64,000 bases of DNA. Origin: Trametopsis cervina. Its lineage: Eukaryota > Basidiomycota > Agaricomycetes > Polyporales > Irpicaceae. Shown here in pieces: positions 1 through 10,736 of the stretch. The notes below the pieces were generated by a model that ran no database searches, was not told the origin of the DNA, and saw only the letters and a list, made by a program, of their open reading frames with translations. The translations under genes and the position numbers were made by a program. The stretch's first letter is position 1. Every line of letters begins with the position of its first letter. The stretch is taken from contig MU278352.1 in NCBI GenBank assembly GCA_022385755.1, positions 1,054,001-1,118,000 on the forward strand, written 5' to 3'.

Positions 1-297
1 TCAACACCAACACGCCTCAGCATGGGCTTCGAAGACCTGTTCGCCGCCTCGGACTCGGACGACGAGAACGACGTGCCGTACGCCGTGCTCTCGCGCGCTG
101 GCCCCCGCCGACCGACCTCTCTTCCCATTCCTCTCCCGGGTATGAGCGCGCGCGCGGTAAGCTACTCGGCTGTGGAGAGCGAGCTCGCGTACACGCGCGA
201 TTACTTCTCGTATTCGGACGAGGAAGACGAGGATTCGCACCACCGCGAGAGCGAGTTCGAGCGGGGTATCGAGGACGCGGAGGATCTGTTCTTTTAG
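1..297 (+). CDS. 3' end of an unidentified gene with an acidic tail (partial)
   Basis: The frame is open from the first base and ends at a TAG at 295-297, so this is the last exon, or part of it, of a gene that begins outside the window. The visible 98 residues are rich in Asp, Glu and Ser (for example ASDSDDEND and SYSDEEDEDS) and end in EDAEDLFF. They contain no recognisable domain. Acidic, probably disordered C-terminal tails of this sort occur in transcription regulators and chromatin proteins, but that is only a general resemblance. The acidic frame and clean stop support real coding. The function is unknown. Confidence 0.5.
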   Translation, partial: STPTRLSMGFEDLFAASDSDDENDVPYAVLSRAGPRRPTSLPIPLPGMSARAVSYSAVESELAYTRDYFSYSDEEDEDSHHRESEFERGIEDAEDLFF

Positions 298-2122
298 GCG
301 GGGCACGTGACTATGTTCGACTTTTTGGAGCGGGGCAGTGGAAGATGACATGACGCGTTTAGACGCGTCGCATGCAGAGCGGGGAAATGATTACGACCTA
401 TGAAGGCTCACGCAAGCTGGACATGCCCTGAATGCCCTGGAATACGTGCAACAACGTCAAGGTCGACATTTGGAATGGGCCGACTAATGGCTTGAACGAA
501 ACGAACTGAATGAATGACGAAGACATACAATGCACGACCTACGACCACTCACGGCACCCTTCGGCACGCGTTATTGTACCACCACACCCCCTAACACAAT
601 GCGACGCCGCAGGGCGACGCGACTAACAATTCGAAACTCTCGTGTAACATCTCAACGACATCCGCTTGGAGAATCCTGCACACCACAACACCCTCGGCAA
701 GAGGCGCACTTATATATGCGCTGCTGGAGGTGGACTGCTGCACATCGACTAGGCCAATGCCCTCCGACGTGCTGACGCTTTGGGCTACGGAGCTCCTGCG
801 CGGCGACGCGAAACTGACACGAAATGAATGAATGAACGACGAACCACTGACACCTCCCGAATCCCTCTTGGTCTCGGATTACGCGCAACATCTTCCTTTT
901 CAACATTTCAACATTTACTCCTTACACTTACATCTTTCGCATTTAGAACGTCTTGTTATACATCTCTTACCCCCTCTGCTTCTCATCTTGCTATATTACG
1001 GGACCCTTCCACTCCGCGTAATGGATACCAGCACACCCACCTGCTCGCACCTCGATAGATGCGTTTCCACTTACAATCTTCAATCTTGCATTCCGAACAC
1101 CCCAAAGTTACTCTACGTTCATCGTAACTCTTCTTTCTTCCATCTCTTTCTCTTTGTTTGTTCGTTCAACTTCTTCATCGCTGCGCAGCCCGAGTACCTC
1201 CCCTTCCCCCTCCGCTTCCCTTCCCTCCATACCCCATCTCTCCTTTCCGCCTACACAAACCGAAAGTGCCCCGCACATCTCACAGCGCACATATGCGTGC
1301 ACACCCTCTCCCAACCTCTCTGATCCCAGACCCCAGACTGATTGTCCGTTTGTTTCTTGTTCTCATCTGCAACTCTTGTACTCTAGACATATGCGCTCCT
1401 CTCCTCTCTTCTCTTCTCATCTGACTCTCTTTCAATCTCTCAATCTGTGTCTGTCTGTCTCTCGTATCAATTTCACGCTTCGCTTCTTTGTTTCACTGTG
1501 TCTCGCTTCGCTCGAGCCAAATATGTTGCCCTATCACGCTGATCGCGGTCGCGCAAAATCTATATTTCTATCTCTCGACTTTCTCCTTGTGTTTCTGTCT
1601 GTGCTTCGTTTCCGTCTGTCTGTCTCTCTCTGTCTGTTTGTGAACGTGTTGTGAATGTGAATGTAAAACTCTTGTGGATTGTGAACCCCAAACCCTCGTG
1701 CCTCGTCTCTGAAACACTCGCGTGAATTAGCAAAAATCACAAATGTCCGCGCATACTGTACGTTACACGTAGAAGCAAAGAGTAGAGAAATCGTAAAATC
1801 GTGAAAACAAACGGTATGTGCTACACATCGAGTCGAATCGGACTGACACAGGTATTAAGAGGAGGGACGGCGTAAGGTACCGCACGGAAGGAGACGGATG
1901 TCTGTAGTCCCGTAGAGGAAAGGAAAAGTCATTTGGGGAAGTTCGTGAGATTGGTGTGTCTGGGTGTGTTGCACGTCTCGCATCGCTCTGATGCCTTCGG
2001 CCATGGTTTGCAGTTCATCGCGTCTTCACCTTGCCGGGGGCGAGAACCACGCACGCACTTGAGCAACACATTCCAGCCCCCTGTCTTCAACATCCACCGG
2101 CGACGTCTCGGAGGCACATCGC
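298..2122. other. Convergent intergenic region with a strong pyrimidine-rich tract
   Basis: This 1.8 kb lies between two gene 3' ends (plus-strand gene ending at 297, capping enzyme ending at 2123). From about 840 to 1680 the plus strand is strongly biased to C and T, with short CT and TGTC microsatellite-like runs near 1380-1470 and 1610-1640. Open frames here are long only because pyrimidine runs lack stop codons; they show no domain or splice structure. I see no supported gene. Confidence 0.5.
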
Positions 2123-4102
2123 TCATCGCTGCATACCCGCCACAACAGCCGGCCCAGCAACCTTACTCCACCGTCCAGCAACCATCGGTCCATACCTCGG
2201 CTTCGCAGCTGGGATAGACTCTGCAGTGCCAGGGCGCGAGGGGAGTTGGGCGGGCGGTTTCGGGGGGAGGGCGTGTGGATGCGGTTGAGGTTGATGGTGT
2301 GGGGGAGGGGGATGTGAGGGATGTTGGGCGTGGGGAGGATGTTGAGGGTGTGAGGGAGGAGGAGGGTGGGCGTTAGGGGGGCGTTGGGAGGCTTGGGTTT
2401 GGCGCGTCTTCCAGGAGTTGCGGATCGCGTTTGAACGTGCTAGGAGCTATATGCGGTCTCTATCAGGAAGGCAGTGGGAGAAAAAGGGAGGGAAAAGAGA
2501 CTCACCGCGTCCTTCTCGACGCCCTCCGCGATACTCTTGATGATATTATCGACGACACTCTTATGGTTCCCATTCGGCTTGTCATCGCGGAAGCGCATCA
2601 GATGCCACCCGTTGCGCGCGGGGTCCCAGTGCACTTCCACGATGCGGTCGTCGAGCTGCTCGCCTTTCGCCTTCAGCCTGAAATACAGTATTATCAGATA
2701 CGATATGCGGAAGTGCAGGAATAGAACAGGACACGCACTCCTCCCACTCGCGGTCCGTAACTTCCATGACATCGAATAGGTCATACTGCTTCCCGCCGCC
2801 CCATACGTGCAGCTGGAACACCGGCTTCGCGAAGAAGTCGGGCTGCGAGGGTTTGTCAGGCGATGGCGGGAACCGCAGGACGAGCTTGAAGTCTATCGAG
2901 TTCTCTGAGGGCGGTTTCCATTTCAGTCTACGCGAGCCATGTCGTCAATTGACTGAAACATAAAGATTATTGGCGGGTGGGGACGTACATGTTGGGATCT
3001 GTGCCTGCGCTGTAGGGCGTGGAGACGCAGGTGTAGATGAGCCCGTCGTTGCCGTGTAGAAGGTTGGGGATGTCTTTTTCGAAGACTTGGTCGACGTGAT
3101 AGGAGAGTTTGACGTCTTTGACTACGATTCTGTGCAGCATAGCTGTAAGATGCTAAGTCATGTGATAGGAGAGCGTATGGGACCTACTCAAAGGGCTGGC
3201 TATGTCGCATCTGCGGATGATCTCGTAGCATTTTCGAGTATGGCTTGTAAAACCACTCTTGCAGCCTCTAAATCCATGTCAGCCAAAATCCAGCACGAAC
3301 AATCCAGCTCATATACTCACTCCATATCTCTTATCGAGTGTTCGCGTCATGACGTTCTGTTCATCTATGACCAGACAGTCAAAGGCCAAGAAACGCAGTG
3401 TTTCCTGGGGTGGCATCAATCAGTGTCGCATCCCACCTCGAAGTATAGCTGACGACAGACTTGCTTCGTGCGCGGATCGACGTCAATGACCAGCTCTCCG
3501 TCCACCACTGTATTCCGTAATGGATTAATCGGGTTCTCGTGGTGAGGGAAGAAGAGGCCTTGGAGGTGGCGGTACGTGTTATGGCGGTCAATCTGCGGGC
3601 TCTTGTAAGGATCGCCGAGTGGATGAACGGCATCTACGACTCACGAGGAAGACGGCCTGGTCCTTCGTTTGCAAATCGGTCTGCACCAATAGCAGCACGC
3701 GAACGCCGTCCGACTTTTCACAGACCCAATAACTGCACGAAGAGCACCCGCCACAAGCAAGTACGTTCAGCACAAACAGCACCGTTATCCAAAACGCAAC
3801 ACGATCAACCACTCACTCTTGCGATTCCAGCTTGTCCATATCCTGCGCGCCGAAACTGACGGGTTGACTTCCTGGGAACCTGCACTCGCCACATGTCAGT
3901 CAAAAGCCACCGGGTTACATATAGTGCCCTCGCAAGTGGCTGCACGCGCATAGCATAGGGGATGTGCAGCACGACAAGCGAGCAGACGCACGCACCGGTC
4001 GTGATCTAGCTGACATAGTCGAGCAACGTGTTGTCTGAGCCAGCGTTCTTGGTCTGACCGAGGGGGTACCAGCGCCCCTGGTATGTCTGGTATTCGAGGC
4101 AT
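2123..4102 (-). CDS. CEG1: mRNA guanylyltransferase (capping enzyme alpha subunit)
   Basis: Nuclear enzyme that transfers GMP from GTP to the 5' diphosphate end of nascent RNA polymerase II transcripts. The N-terminus reads MPRIPDIPGALVPPRSDQE. An exon near 3700 carries the nucleotidyl-transferase signature CEKSDGVR, whose Lys (about residue 63) is the GMP-accepting residue of the KxDG motif. The OB-fold part includes FQLHVWGGGKQYDLFDVME and RFRDDKPNGNHKSV, typical of fungal capping enzymes. At least six exons are joined by short introns. The last junction, at about 2447, restores the family sequence ALLARSNAIRNSW. The protein ends in a Pro/His-rich extension of about 75 residues, longer than I expect for the family. 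The start is the ATG at 4100-4102, directly before the conserved N-terminus. SKP1 lies upstream on the same strand. Confidence 0.9.
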
Positions 4103-4595
4103 CGAGAGTGCGTTAACTTGAGGGCTCGACCGCGCGCCTGGGTGCTGTTCCACCGGGTTATTGTGGTGTGGGTCGTTCGACGAGTTCAAGAGAGTAGCAG
4201 GCCACCGGTGGCGGAGTGCATTTTAGGAGGGAAGATTGTGAGAGGCTGCGCTTAGCCTGGTTGACCGAGTAACGCGGTAGGCGTAGACGCCTGTTGCAGG
4301 AGAAACCTTGGTCGCTCATTTCGGAATCGTGTGCACAGGTCAGACGATCGCGATAGCGTACTTACAAGCGGACATCAGTCCAACGTCACAAACTCAGATA
4401 GTGCGTAACACTTCCGTAAGTCATTGCAAAGGACCAGAGGCACAGCAGAAGTCGTCAAGAGGCGTCTCGTGCTGGAACTCTTCTTCATTTCCTTCTTATT
4501 ATAATACAGACTCTCACAGCTGGTAGACAGAATGACATAGCTAAAGGCAGTGCGGGCGCAGACAGGTCGTATGGTAAAGATGAGGAAAGATGGAA
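4103..4595. other. Intergenic: capping-enzyme upstream region
   Basis: About 490 bp between the start of the guanylyltransferase gene and the stop of SKP1, both on the minus strand. It should hold the capping-enzyme promoter and the SKP1 3' UTR and terminator. I see no clear TATA box and no convincing open frame. Confidence 0.4.
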
Positions 4596-5386
4596 TCAAC
4601 GGTCCTCAGCCCATTCCTGGATTAACATGTTAGCAAATGTTCATAACAATATCTGTGATGAGTAACTCACATTCTCCTTCTTGATTTGTGCCTATTAACG
4701 CGTCACAATTCAGCACTGGTACATACATCGATGTGGCTGTACTTACCTCCTCCTCAGGTGTAAAGTCGTTGACGATGTTGAAGAGTTTGCGGATCTCCTC
4801 AGGAGTCTTGCCCTTGATCATGTTTGCAACAGTCTTGCATCCGACATCACTACGCGTATGGGAGGCAAATGTTAGTAATGTGACGGAGTATTAGACTGTG
4901 GCCAGCCACTCACAGCAAAGGCTTGATATCGAGGTAGTTGGCGGCGAGGATGATCTCGAAGAGCATCTCCTGGTCGACCGTAATGAACTTCTGATCCCAT
5001 TCACTGATGTCAGTCGTCCTTTTGCGTGTGTCATCGTTCTCCGAAGAGTCTGCTGCTGGGAGGGGCTCGCCACGATGATGTTCGCAGTATTCGAGGACCT
5101 GGATCGATAGCCAGCAGAATGTAAGCTCCGAGGCGCCTGAGAAGGAAAGAGAGTTCTCACCTTCTTCAAAACACTGGACGACACGTTCGGCAGAGGAATG
5201 GGCTGGTCACTTTCACCGACATCTGTTCACGGACGGATCGACAGAGCCAAAATCAGTATCACGGAGCGGCACCGAGTGTGGCAGGGGCGACGTACCCTCC
5301 AGCATGTTCTTAATGAGCACACTGCGCTCGGCGACCTCCTTGTCGACGACGAACTGCTCGTTATCAGATGTTACGAGGAGGACCAT
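4596..5386 (-). CDS. SKP1: SKP1, SCF ubiquitin ligase adaptor
   Basis: Adaptor that links F-box proteins to the cullin CUL1 in SCF E3 ubiquitin ligases. The product is about 160 residues, the usual SKP1 length. The first exon starts [20 protein letters not shown], the BTB/POZ-like N-terminal strand. Later exons give the conserved [20 protein letters not shown] and [20 protein letters not shown] of the F-box binding helices. A short exon encodes AQIKKEN, and the last exon ends NEWAEDR, the standard C-terminus. The ATG at 5384-5386 is chosen because it directly precedes the conserved first strand. The gene has about five short introns. Its start faces that of the mitochondrial bL27 gene across 198 bp. 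Two F-box protein genes, potential partners, lie in the same window. Confidence 0.95.
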
Positions 5387-5584
5387 AGTGGATGAGGTCG
5401 GATAAGAGTGTATAAAGAGAAGCGGTTGGAGGTTAGATGGAGGGAGATGCAGAGTCCAAGTGCCGCCGCGAGCCACGCCCATTTGACTGGCTCTGACCGC
5501 TTATGTAATCAGGAGCGCGTCGCCCCAAGCTCATTTGTTTTTGAGTACAACACACATCATCCTGTCCTGCTTGCAGGCACAAGC
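5387..5584. promoter_or_regulatory. Shared promoter region, SKP1 / bL27m
   Basis: 198 bp separate the divergent start codons of SKP1 (minus) and the bL27m gene (plus), so both promoters must lie here or overlap the 5' UTRs. I see no clear TATA box, as is common for housekeeping pairs. This is inferred from gene arrangement only. Confidence 0.5.
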
Positions 5585-6204
5585 ATGTCCTTTTCCTTCC
5601 TCACAAAGTGTTTGGGCCGCGCAAATGGCCCGTTTTCTTCCCTAGGTGAGTCACAGCCTCCGCATTTGGCCTTGTCGTGGCCCGAGGCTGATTGTATGTG
5701 CTAGGTCTCGGTGCCATTCGTACCGCCACAAAACGTGCAGGAGGGTCAACGCGTAACCACGGTGGTTCACCTGGTCAGAGGCTCGGTGTAAAGAAATTCT
5801 CCGGTACGCTATGCCATATTTCATTGTGGCCATGGAGCCTCTGTAACGTGTTCAACAGAACAGCACGTTATTCCCGGTAACATCATTGTACGCCAGCGTG
5901 GTACTTGGTTCCATCCAGGTCAACACGTAAGTCGCGCCTTAATGCTCCTGTTCAACCCAGTCTAACGTATGTGGCCGTGCCATAGGTGAAGATGGGCAGG
6001 GACCATACCCTATACGCCACAATCCCAGGCTATGTTCGCTACTACAAGGAGCCTCATCGGGGTGGAGACCGCAAGTTCGTAGGCGTTGTTCCAAACAAGA
6101 ATGAAAAGCTACCAAGAGATGAGGCGTCGAACGGACGAAGCCGGTACACGCATCTTGTAAACTTGACAGAGGTGGCGAAGGAGACTACGGCTACCGCGTC
6201 ATGA
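5585..6204 (+). CDS. Mitochondrial large ribosomal subunit protein bL27m
   Basis: Protein of the mitochondrial large ribosomal subunit, bacterial L27 family, located near the peptidyl transferase centre. Exon 1 encodes a short mitochondrial-targeting-like N-terminus (MSFSFLTKCLGRANG). Exon 2 carries the L27 core TATKRAGGSTRNHGGSPGQR and LGVKKFSG. Further exons give GNIIVRQRGTWFHPGQH and MGRDHTLYATIPGYVRYYK. The stop is TGA at 6202-6204. The extra C-terminal tail after the L27 domain (RKFVGVVPNKNEKLPRDE onwards) is normal for mitochondrial members. Introns are about 50-70 nt. The ATG at 5585 is the first in frame with the targeting peptide. It is divergent from SKP1. Confidence 0.93.
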
Positions 6205-6927
6205 CCCGACTCAAGGCTTTGTCTGTATCCATCTCAACCGACCAGCCACGCCTAGGAGGCATAGAATCCTTGCTCACTTGGCAACCTTATCGAGCAGATC
6301 CTTCGGCATAGAACGCGTTGAAATATCAACACGCTCCTGTAATGCTCCTCCGCATCTGCTTTGGCTTTGCTGCAATGTCAGGTTGAAGGCTCTCGTCTCC
6401 TCCTATATCCATGTATATCCCAAGCCTTAATATTACGCAGTCTTTCGATTCGCACAGCCCATTCAGAAAGTATAAACTTTGGGTAAGGTCCAAACCTTGT
6501 TAAGGGCGTCTAAATACGATTCTGGTACACTCGCGACGCTGTCCATGGGGGTCTGCAGTACACTAGGCTGTCCCAACCTCATCGCCTGGCTTGCGACATT
6601 CCTTTCATCGCTCGCCGGACCTAAATCTATGCAATGATGACGACCTCGAACGCGCATACACGTGCTTCGCGAGATGTGAATGGAACATGCACATGCCTGT
6701 GAAACCGTCGGTTGGCTATTCTCGGCAACGGGTATCGTGTCGAAGTCGCAGGTTTCGTACATCTCCAAATCTCTTGCTTGACGCCGCAGTCACCACGTTG
6801 AGAACGGGCAGTCACCAGCAGGTGAGCCTTTAACGGAAGCTATAAATAGGGGGCAGCTCTCTCATCGTAACTCTCACCTTGTTCGGTTCGCAGCCTCTAT
6901 ACCCACACCAGTCACCCCTACGCGACA
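6205..6927. other. Intergenic region upstream of the DUF3074 gene
   Basis: About 720 bp between the bL27m stop and the DUF3074 protein start. A 101-codon minus-strand frame at 6463-6768 has no recognisable domain and I do not call it a gene. A good TATA box lies at 6841-6848. Confidence 0.4.
6841..6848 (+). promoter_or_regulatory. TATA box of the DUF3074 protein gene
   Basis: The sequence TATAAATA lies 80 bp before the ATG at 6928, at a plausible distance for a transcription start about 30 bp downstream. The leader that follows is pyrimidine-rich, as in many fungal core promoters. Confidence 0.55.
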
Positions 6928-7972
6928 ATGGCGACGGAGTACCAGTTGGGCATCATCCCTGTCAAGGTTAACGGTACGCCTTTGTCGCGTTGTATGAGTT
7001 AGGATGTTCCCCTAACTTTCTCCTATTCGCAGAACTCCCGCCGGAGGAGGTCTTGATCTCCCAGGGCCGTGCCCTCATCGACGGGTCGGCGAGCTGGCAT
7101 AAGGGGAAGACGTTCTATAAGACGGTGCAGACCTCTTCGCGCTCCAAGTTCAAAGGGGAGCCCGCAAACTGGCATGCCAGGGTTAGCGAGCACGGACCGG
7201 AGGAAGCCACCTTTGACGAGCTGTGGAACAAGCTCGGCGTGAACAAAGGCGAGAACGAAGTGAAGTAAGCCGCATCATGTTACGCGTATCATTCGTGTTC
7301 ATTGATTGTCCTTTAAGCTATGTTAAAGAAGTGAAGAAGGCCACGTTAGTTAAGCAAATATCCCCCACGCAGGCCATCTGGTCGATGTATTACAAATTCC
7401 CGCCTCCTGTCTCCCCTCGGGTCTTCACCGTCTTACAAACCATCCAATTCAATGAAGCTTCTCCTCGTGAGGGGTACGTCTCTCCGGCCTGGTGCATTCG
7501 CATGTGCACTTACTAACCTCGCTCGATAGACTAATAGTCTCTATCCCGGTGGACCTCTCCCCGGACGCGGAACTCGCGAAGAAGGAAGAGAAGGGCGTAA
7601 AGGCTCGATATGTGAGCATCGAACAGCTCAAGGAGCTCGAAAACGGCAAGACGGAATGGCGCATGGCAACGTCCAGCCGAGCCGAGGGTCTCATTCCCCA
7701 ATTCCTCACGGAGTCCTCGATGCCAAGCAGCATCTCCCACGTGTGTATTATCCGCATTTTTAACGTGTGTATAGCGGGCTGATCACTTTAAATAGGATGT
7801 TCCAGGACTTCTTAACTGGCTGAAAACTCTGCGGGCCCCCGAGCAAGGGAAAGAGCAAGCGGCGGCTGCACCTCCCGCTTCTTCTGAAGAGCCCAGCACG
7901 GCCTCAACTGCGCCTGGCGCGGCTGCGACTGAAGCCGCCCCTGTGGAGGCTTCTCCCGCCGCCGGGAAGTAG
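6928..7972 (+). CDS. DUF3074 (START-like) domain protein
   Basis: Conserved fungal protein of unknown function belonging to the DUF3074 family, a START-like helix-grip fold that may bind a lipid or other hydrophobic ligand (inference from the family). The product starts MATEYQLGIIPVKVN. Downstream exons contain ALIDGSASWHKGKTFYKTV, then ATLVKQISPTQAIWSMYYKF, then the family hallmark TEWRMATSSRAEGLIPQF. A C-terminal low-complexity tail rich in Ala, Pro and Glu ends at the TAG at 7970-7972. Four short introns with consensus borders connect the exons. The ATG at 6928 follows a TATA box by 80 bp. No transmembrane segment or signal peptide is visible. Confidence 0.82.
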
Positions 7973-8229
7973 GGCGGACCCCCTTTATGAGCATCGGACC
8001 ACTATGAACAATATATGGACCAGGATGACTATCTCGTCTACGATCGCTGTGGCTTTTGTCTGGTGACAGAGTCTTATACCCGTGTCTGCATTTCTCTTAA
8101 TGTCAAGCCTCGATCTGTACATAATTGCCTTGCGCCTTCTGCCAGGACCATGACCCGTGATGTTTCGTCCATTATTGACTCATTTTACATTGTACTATTC
8201 GTATCCGTTTCCCTGAGCTTTGGGATTGA

Positions 8230-10481
8230 TCAAGCAAGTTCGAGATACCGTTCAACTGGGGGATAGTATTGTCAGTATCCGAGAGCGCACAATCGTCGAA
8301 GAACATACCTTCCCAGTTCGTCACAGCCTCGTTCCAGACCTTCACCTCATGCCGTCTGGTCCCACCAAAGTGGTCCACAAAGTCGTTCCCGAGAACGCCG
8401 TCCTCGCGCGCGATGCTGTTGGGTTGCATCATGCGCTCTGTCGCGGATTCCAGAGACTGCGGGAGCATCTGGACCTACAAGGTTATACAATAAGTGAGTT
8501 TGTGTGGTTCAATCGATAGCGCAAGCACCGAATAATAAGATGATCGGATTGTGCACATACCTTTCCAGTCTTCTTGTCCTCAGGAGACAACTGACCGATC
8601 GGCGGCCCAGTCAACTTGAGTTTCTTTTCTATACCTCTGATGCCCAACGCAAAGATGGCAGACATCGCGAAATAGGGGTTCATGTCTGCGCCGGGAACTC
8701 GCACTTCGAGACGAGTCGCTGATGGCGGCACTGAAGGAGGTGAGATTATGCGGATGGAGGCGGCGCGGGAGTCGTAGCCGTAGGTGACGGCGTTGGGTGC
8801 CCAGAAGGCTTCGCCACCGACGAGACGCTTATATCCATTGATCGTCGGGACGAGCTATTGAGAGTGAGCTTTCGAAGAATAATCGTATAATGATATAGTG
8901 CTCACAGCGGGCATTACTAATCGATCACACGCATTAGAGTAGATCTCACAGCATATAAGCATACAGATGCTTACTATCAGGAAGGCCGTCAAGTACACCC
9001 GCGAGGAACCATTCGCCCTCTTGGCTAAGGAACTTGACATCATCGTTGGCTGCACCTTGTCGCCCACTCTTGAGCTCTGAGTCCGATACCGCAAACAAGC
9101 TCTTCCCATTCGAATCACGCAGGGAGACGTGTATGTGGCTGTAAGTATGATGTGTCAGGTATGTGGGTGCGATTTATGAATGGGTACTGACCCGCTGCAC
9201 CCTGGGAGCTGTGTGGCCGTATATCAGAATATATCATACCAAATATATGCCAGAGGACGTACATTTCCCCATGGTTTCGCCATGAAACTCGGTATAATGC
9301 CATGCTTCATGCCGATGCTCTTGGCCGAGAACTTAAACAGTATCGCATTATCAGCCATCCGGAGCGCACTTGTATACGCGAGTGCAGTCTCATAAACACC
9401 AGGGCCGGTCTCGGTATCTGAACACGCTCGTGAGTTGGAATCAGCGCATGCATTTCTGTGGATGCTAACGATGTCCTTCGAGAGGAACCTCGAACTTCGC
9501 CGTCTCATCGAACAGGTCGTGGAAGTAGTCGGTGTTGAGCTGTGTCCGTAGCAATGAATAGCCGTGCACTACGCGAAATGTCAGTATACGCCAATTGTTC
9601 TTACATCGCAGACGTACTGCCTGATGTGAGTGGTTGGAGATTTGTGAACTTCTTCTCTGCTATGCTTTCCGGGGTTTCTGCACATTCCGTTAGTTGAGTT
9701 CCTTACGATACTGCTCGCTACCTCGCATGCTTGCCTTTGAATTGGAAGTACTATAGATCGCGAGTGAGATGGTTGGTCCAAATGCACAGGCAAATCTAAG
9801 TATGCATACCTCATATTCACACCCCGCATAACAATGCCATCCGTTCGCCTCTGCCTTCTTGCAGGTGTTCTTCAGTACACCTCTGGGGTCGACGGCTATC
9901 GGCTCTTTCGTATCGGGATCCAAGAATGAGACGAGGAAGAAGGGGACGTTGTTCTCCCAAGGGATACGGCGGTACGTAGAGAGGTCGATCTCAGCAAGCA
10001 AGTCGCGATAGCCGTTTGCGCGGTTGGAGATCAGAAGCTCGTTGGGATATACTGTGTCGTGCATGTCCCAGCCACTGTAGAATCGAATGAGCGCGAATAT
10101 GCTTGAGAGATGTGCTTATAATAACTCACAAGATTACGCTGCAGAAACCAAAGCCTCCGCCTTGCACTGCGCTGAGGAATTTCTCCTTAGACTAGATATG
10201 ATGTGAGAGTGGATTCGTATATTTGGCGAGATACGAGCATACCATGAATTTCCCTCGTAGAACGCCATCGACTGGATATCATCGAGAAAATAAGATAGTG
10301 GAACGTGTAGTGCCGTGGGTATGTATTTGACTGACCATCAACACCTAGCATATATATTACAACCAATCCGTAGCGCGATGAATCCAAGACACAACGTACC
10401 AGCGACCTTGACTTTCAGATCGTTCTCTAACAATTTCGTGAGTTCTTCGACACTCGTCGGAGCAGATTTCGTGGACGCCAT
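8230..10481 (-). CDS. Glutamine synthetase-like protein (type I-like family)
   Basis: ATP-dependent amide or gamma-glutamyl ligase of the glutamine synthetase superfamily, bacterial type-I-like branch rather than the short eukaryotic type II. The N-terminus is MASTKSAPTSVEELTKLLEN. Then come VDGVLRGKF, a beta-grasp part with WDMHDTVYPNELLISNRANG, and the catalytic-domain motifs SAKSIGMKHGIIPSFMAKPW and, across two introns, GNLPGCSGHIHVSLRD. The later segment AVTYGYDSRAASIRIISPP and the LEVRVPGADMNPYFAMSAIF block are typical. The last exon ends VERYLELA. At least ten exons are present. The start ATG (10479-10481) gives a normal N-terminus. The true substrate of fungal members is often uncertain (glutamate plus ammonia, or plus an amine), so I leave the symbol empty. 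It is divergent from a WD40 gene. Confidence 0.88.
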
Positions 10482-10736
10482 GATTTCGAGTTCTTATATA
10501 GAGGTAATGTCTCCTTGCCCTACTGCTACACGGCCGTGTTGGGAGTAAAGAGGAGAAATAAGGAATCGCCATCTCCTATCGCGAGCGTATTAACGCAGGA
10601 ACGGTTGGGCGTCTGCTTCGGGACGTCATCAGCAGAGTCTATCAGCCGCGCGAAAGATCATCTCCGTTCAGAGTCTGACCATCACCGTCGAGGACACGCT
10701 CGGAATTTCGGACGCGTAGGGAGACTCTGCACTAAA
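10482..10736. promoter_or_regulatory. Shared promoter region, GS-like / WD40 gene
   Basis: 255 bp between the divergent start codons of the glutamine synthetase-like gene and the WD40 gene. No sharp TATA box is seen; a weak TATATA occurs near 10495. Function is inferred from arrangement. Confidence 0.45.

Noticed and set aside
832..1654. Long plus-strand open frames (163 and 166 codons)
   Set aside because: They are caused by the C/T-rich tract, which contains few stop codons; the translations are Ser/Leu/Pro repeats without domain, and two frames are open at once.
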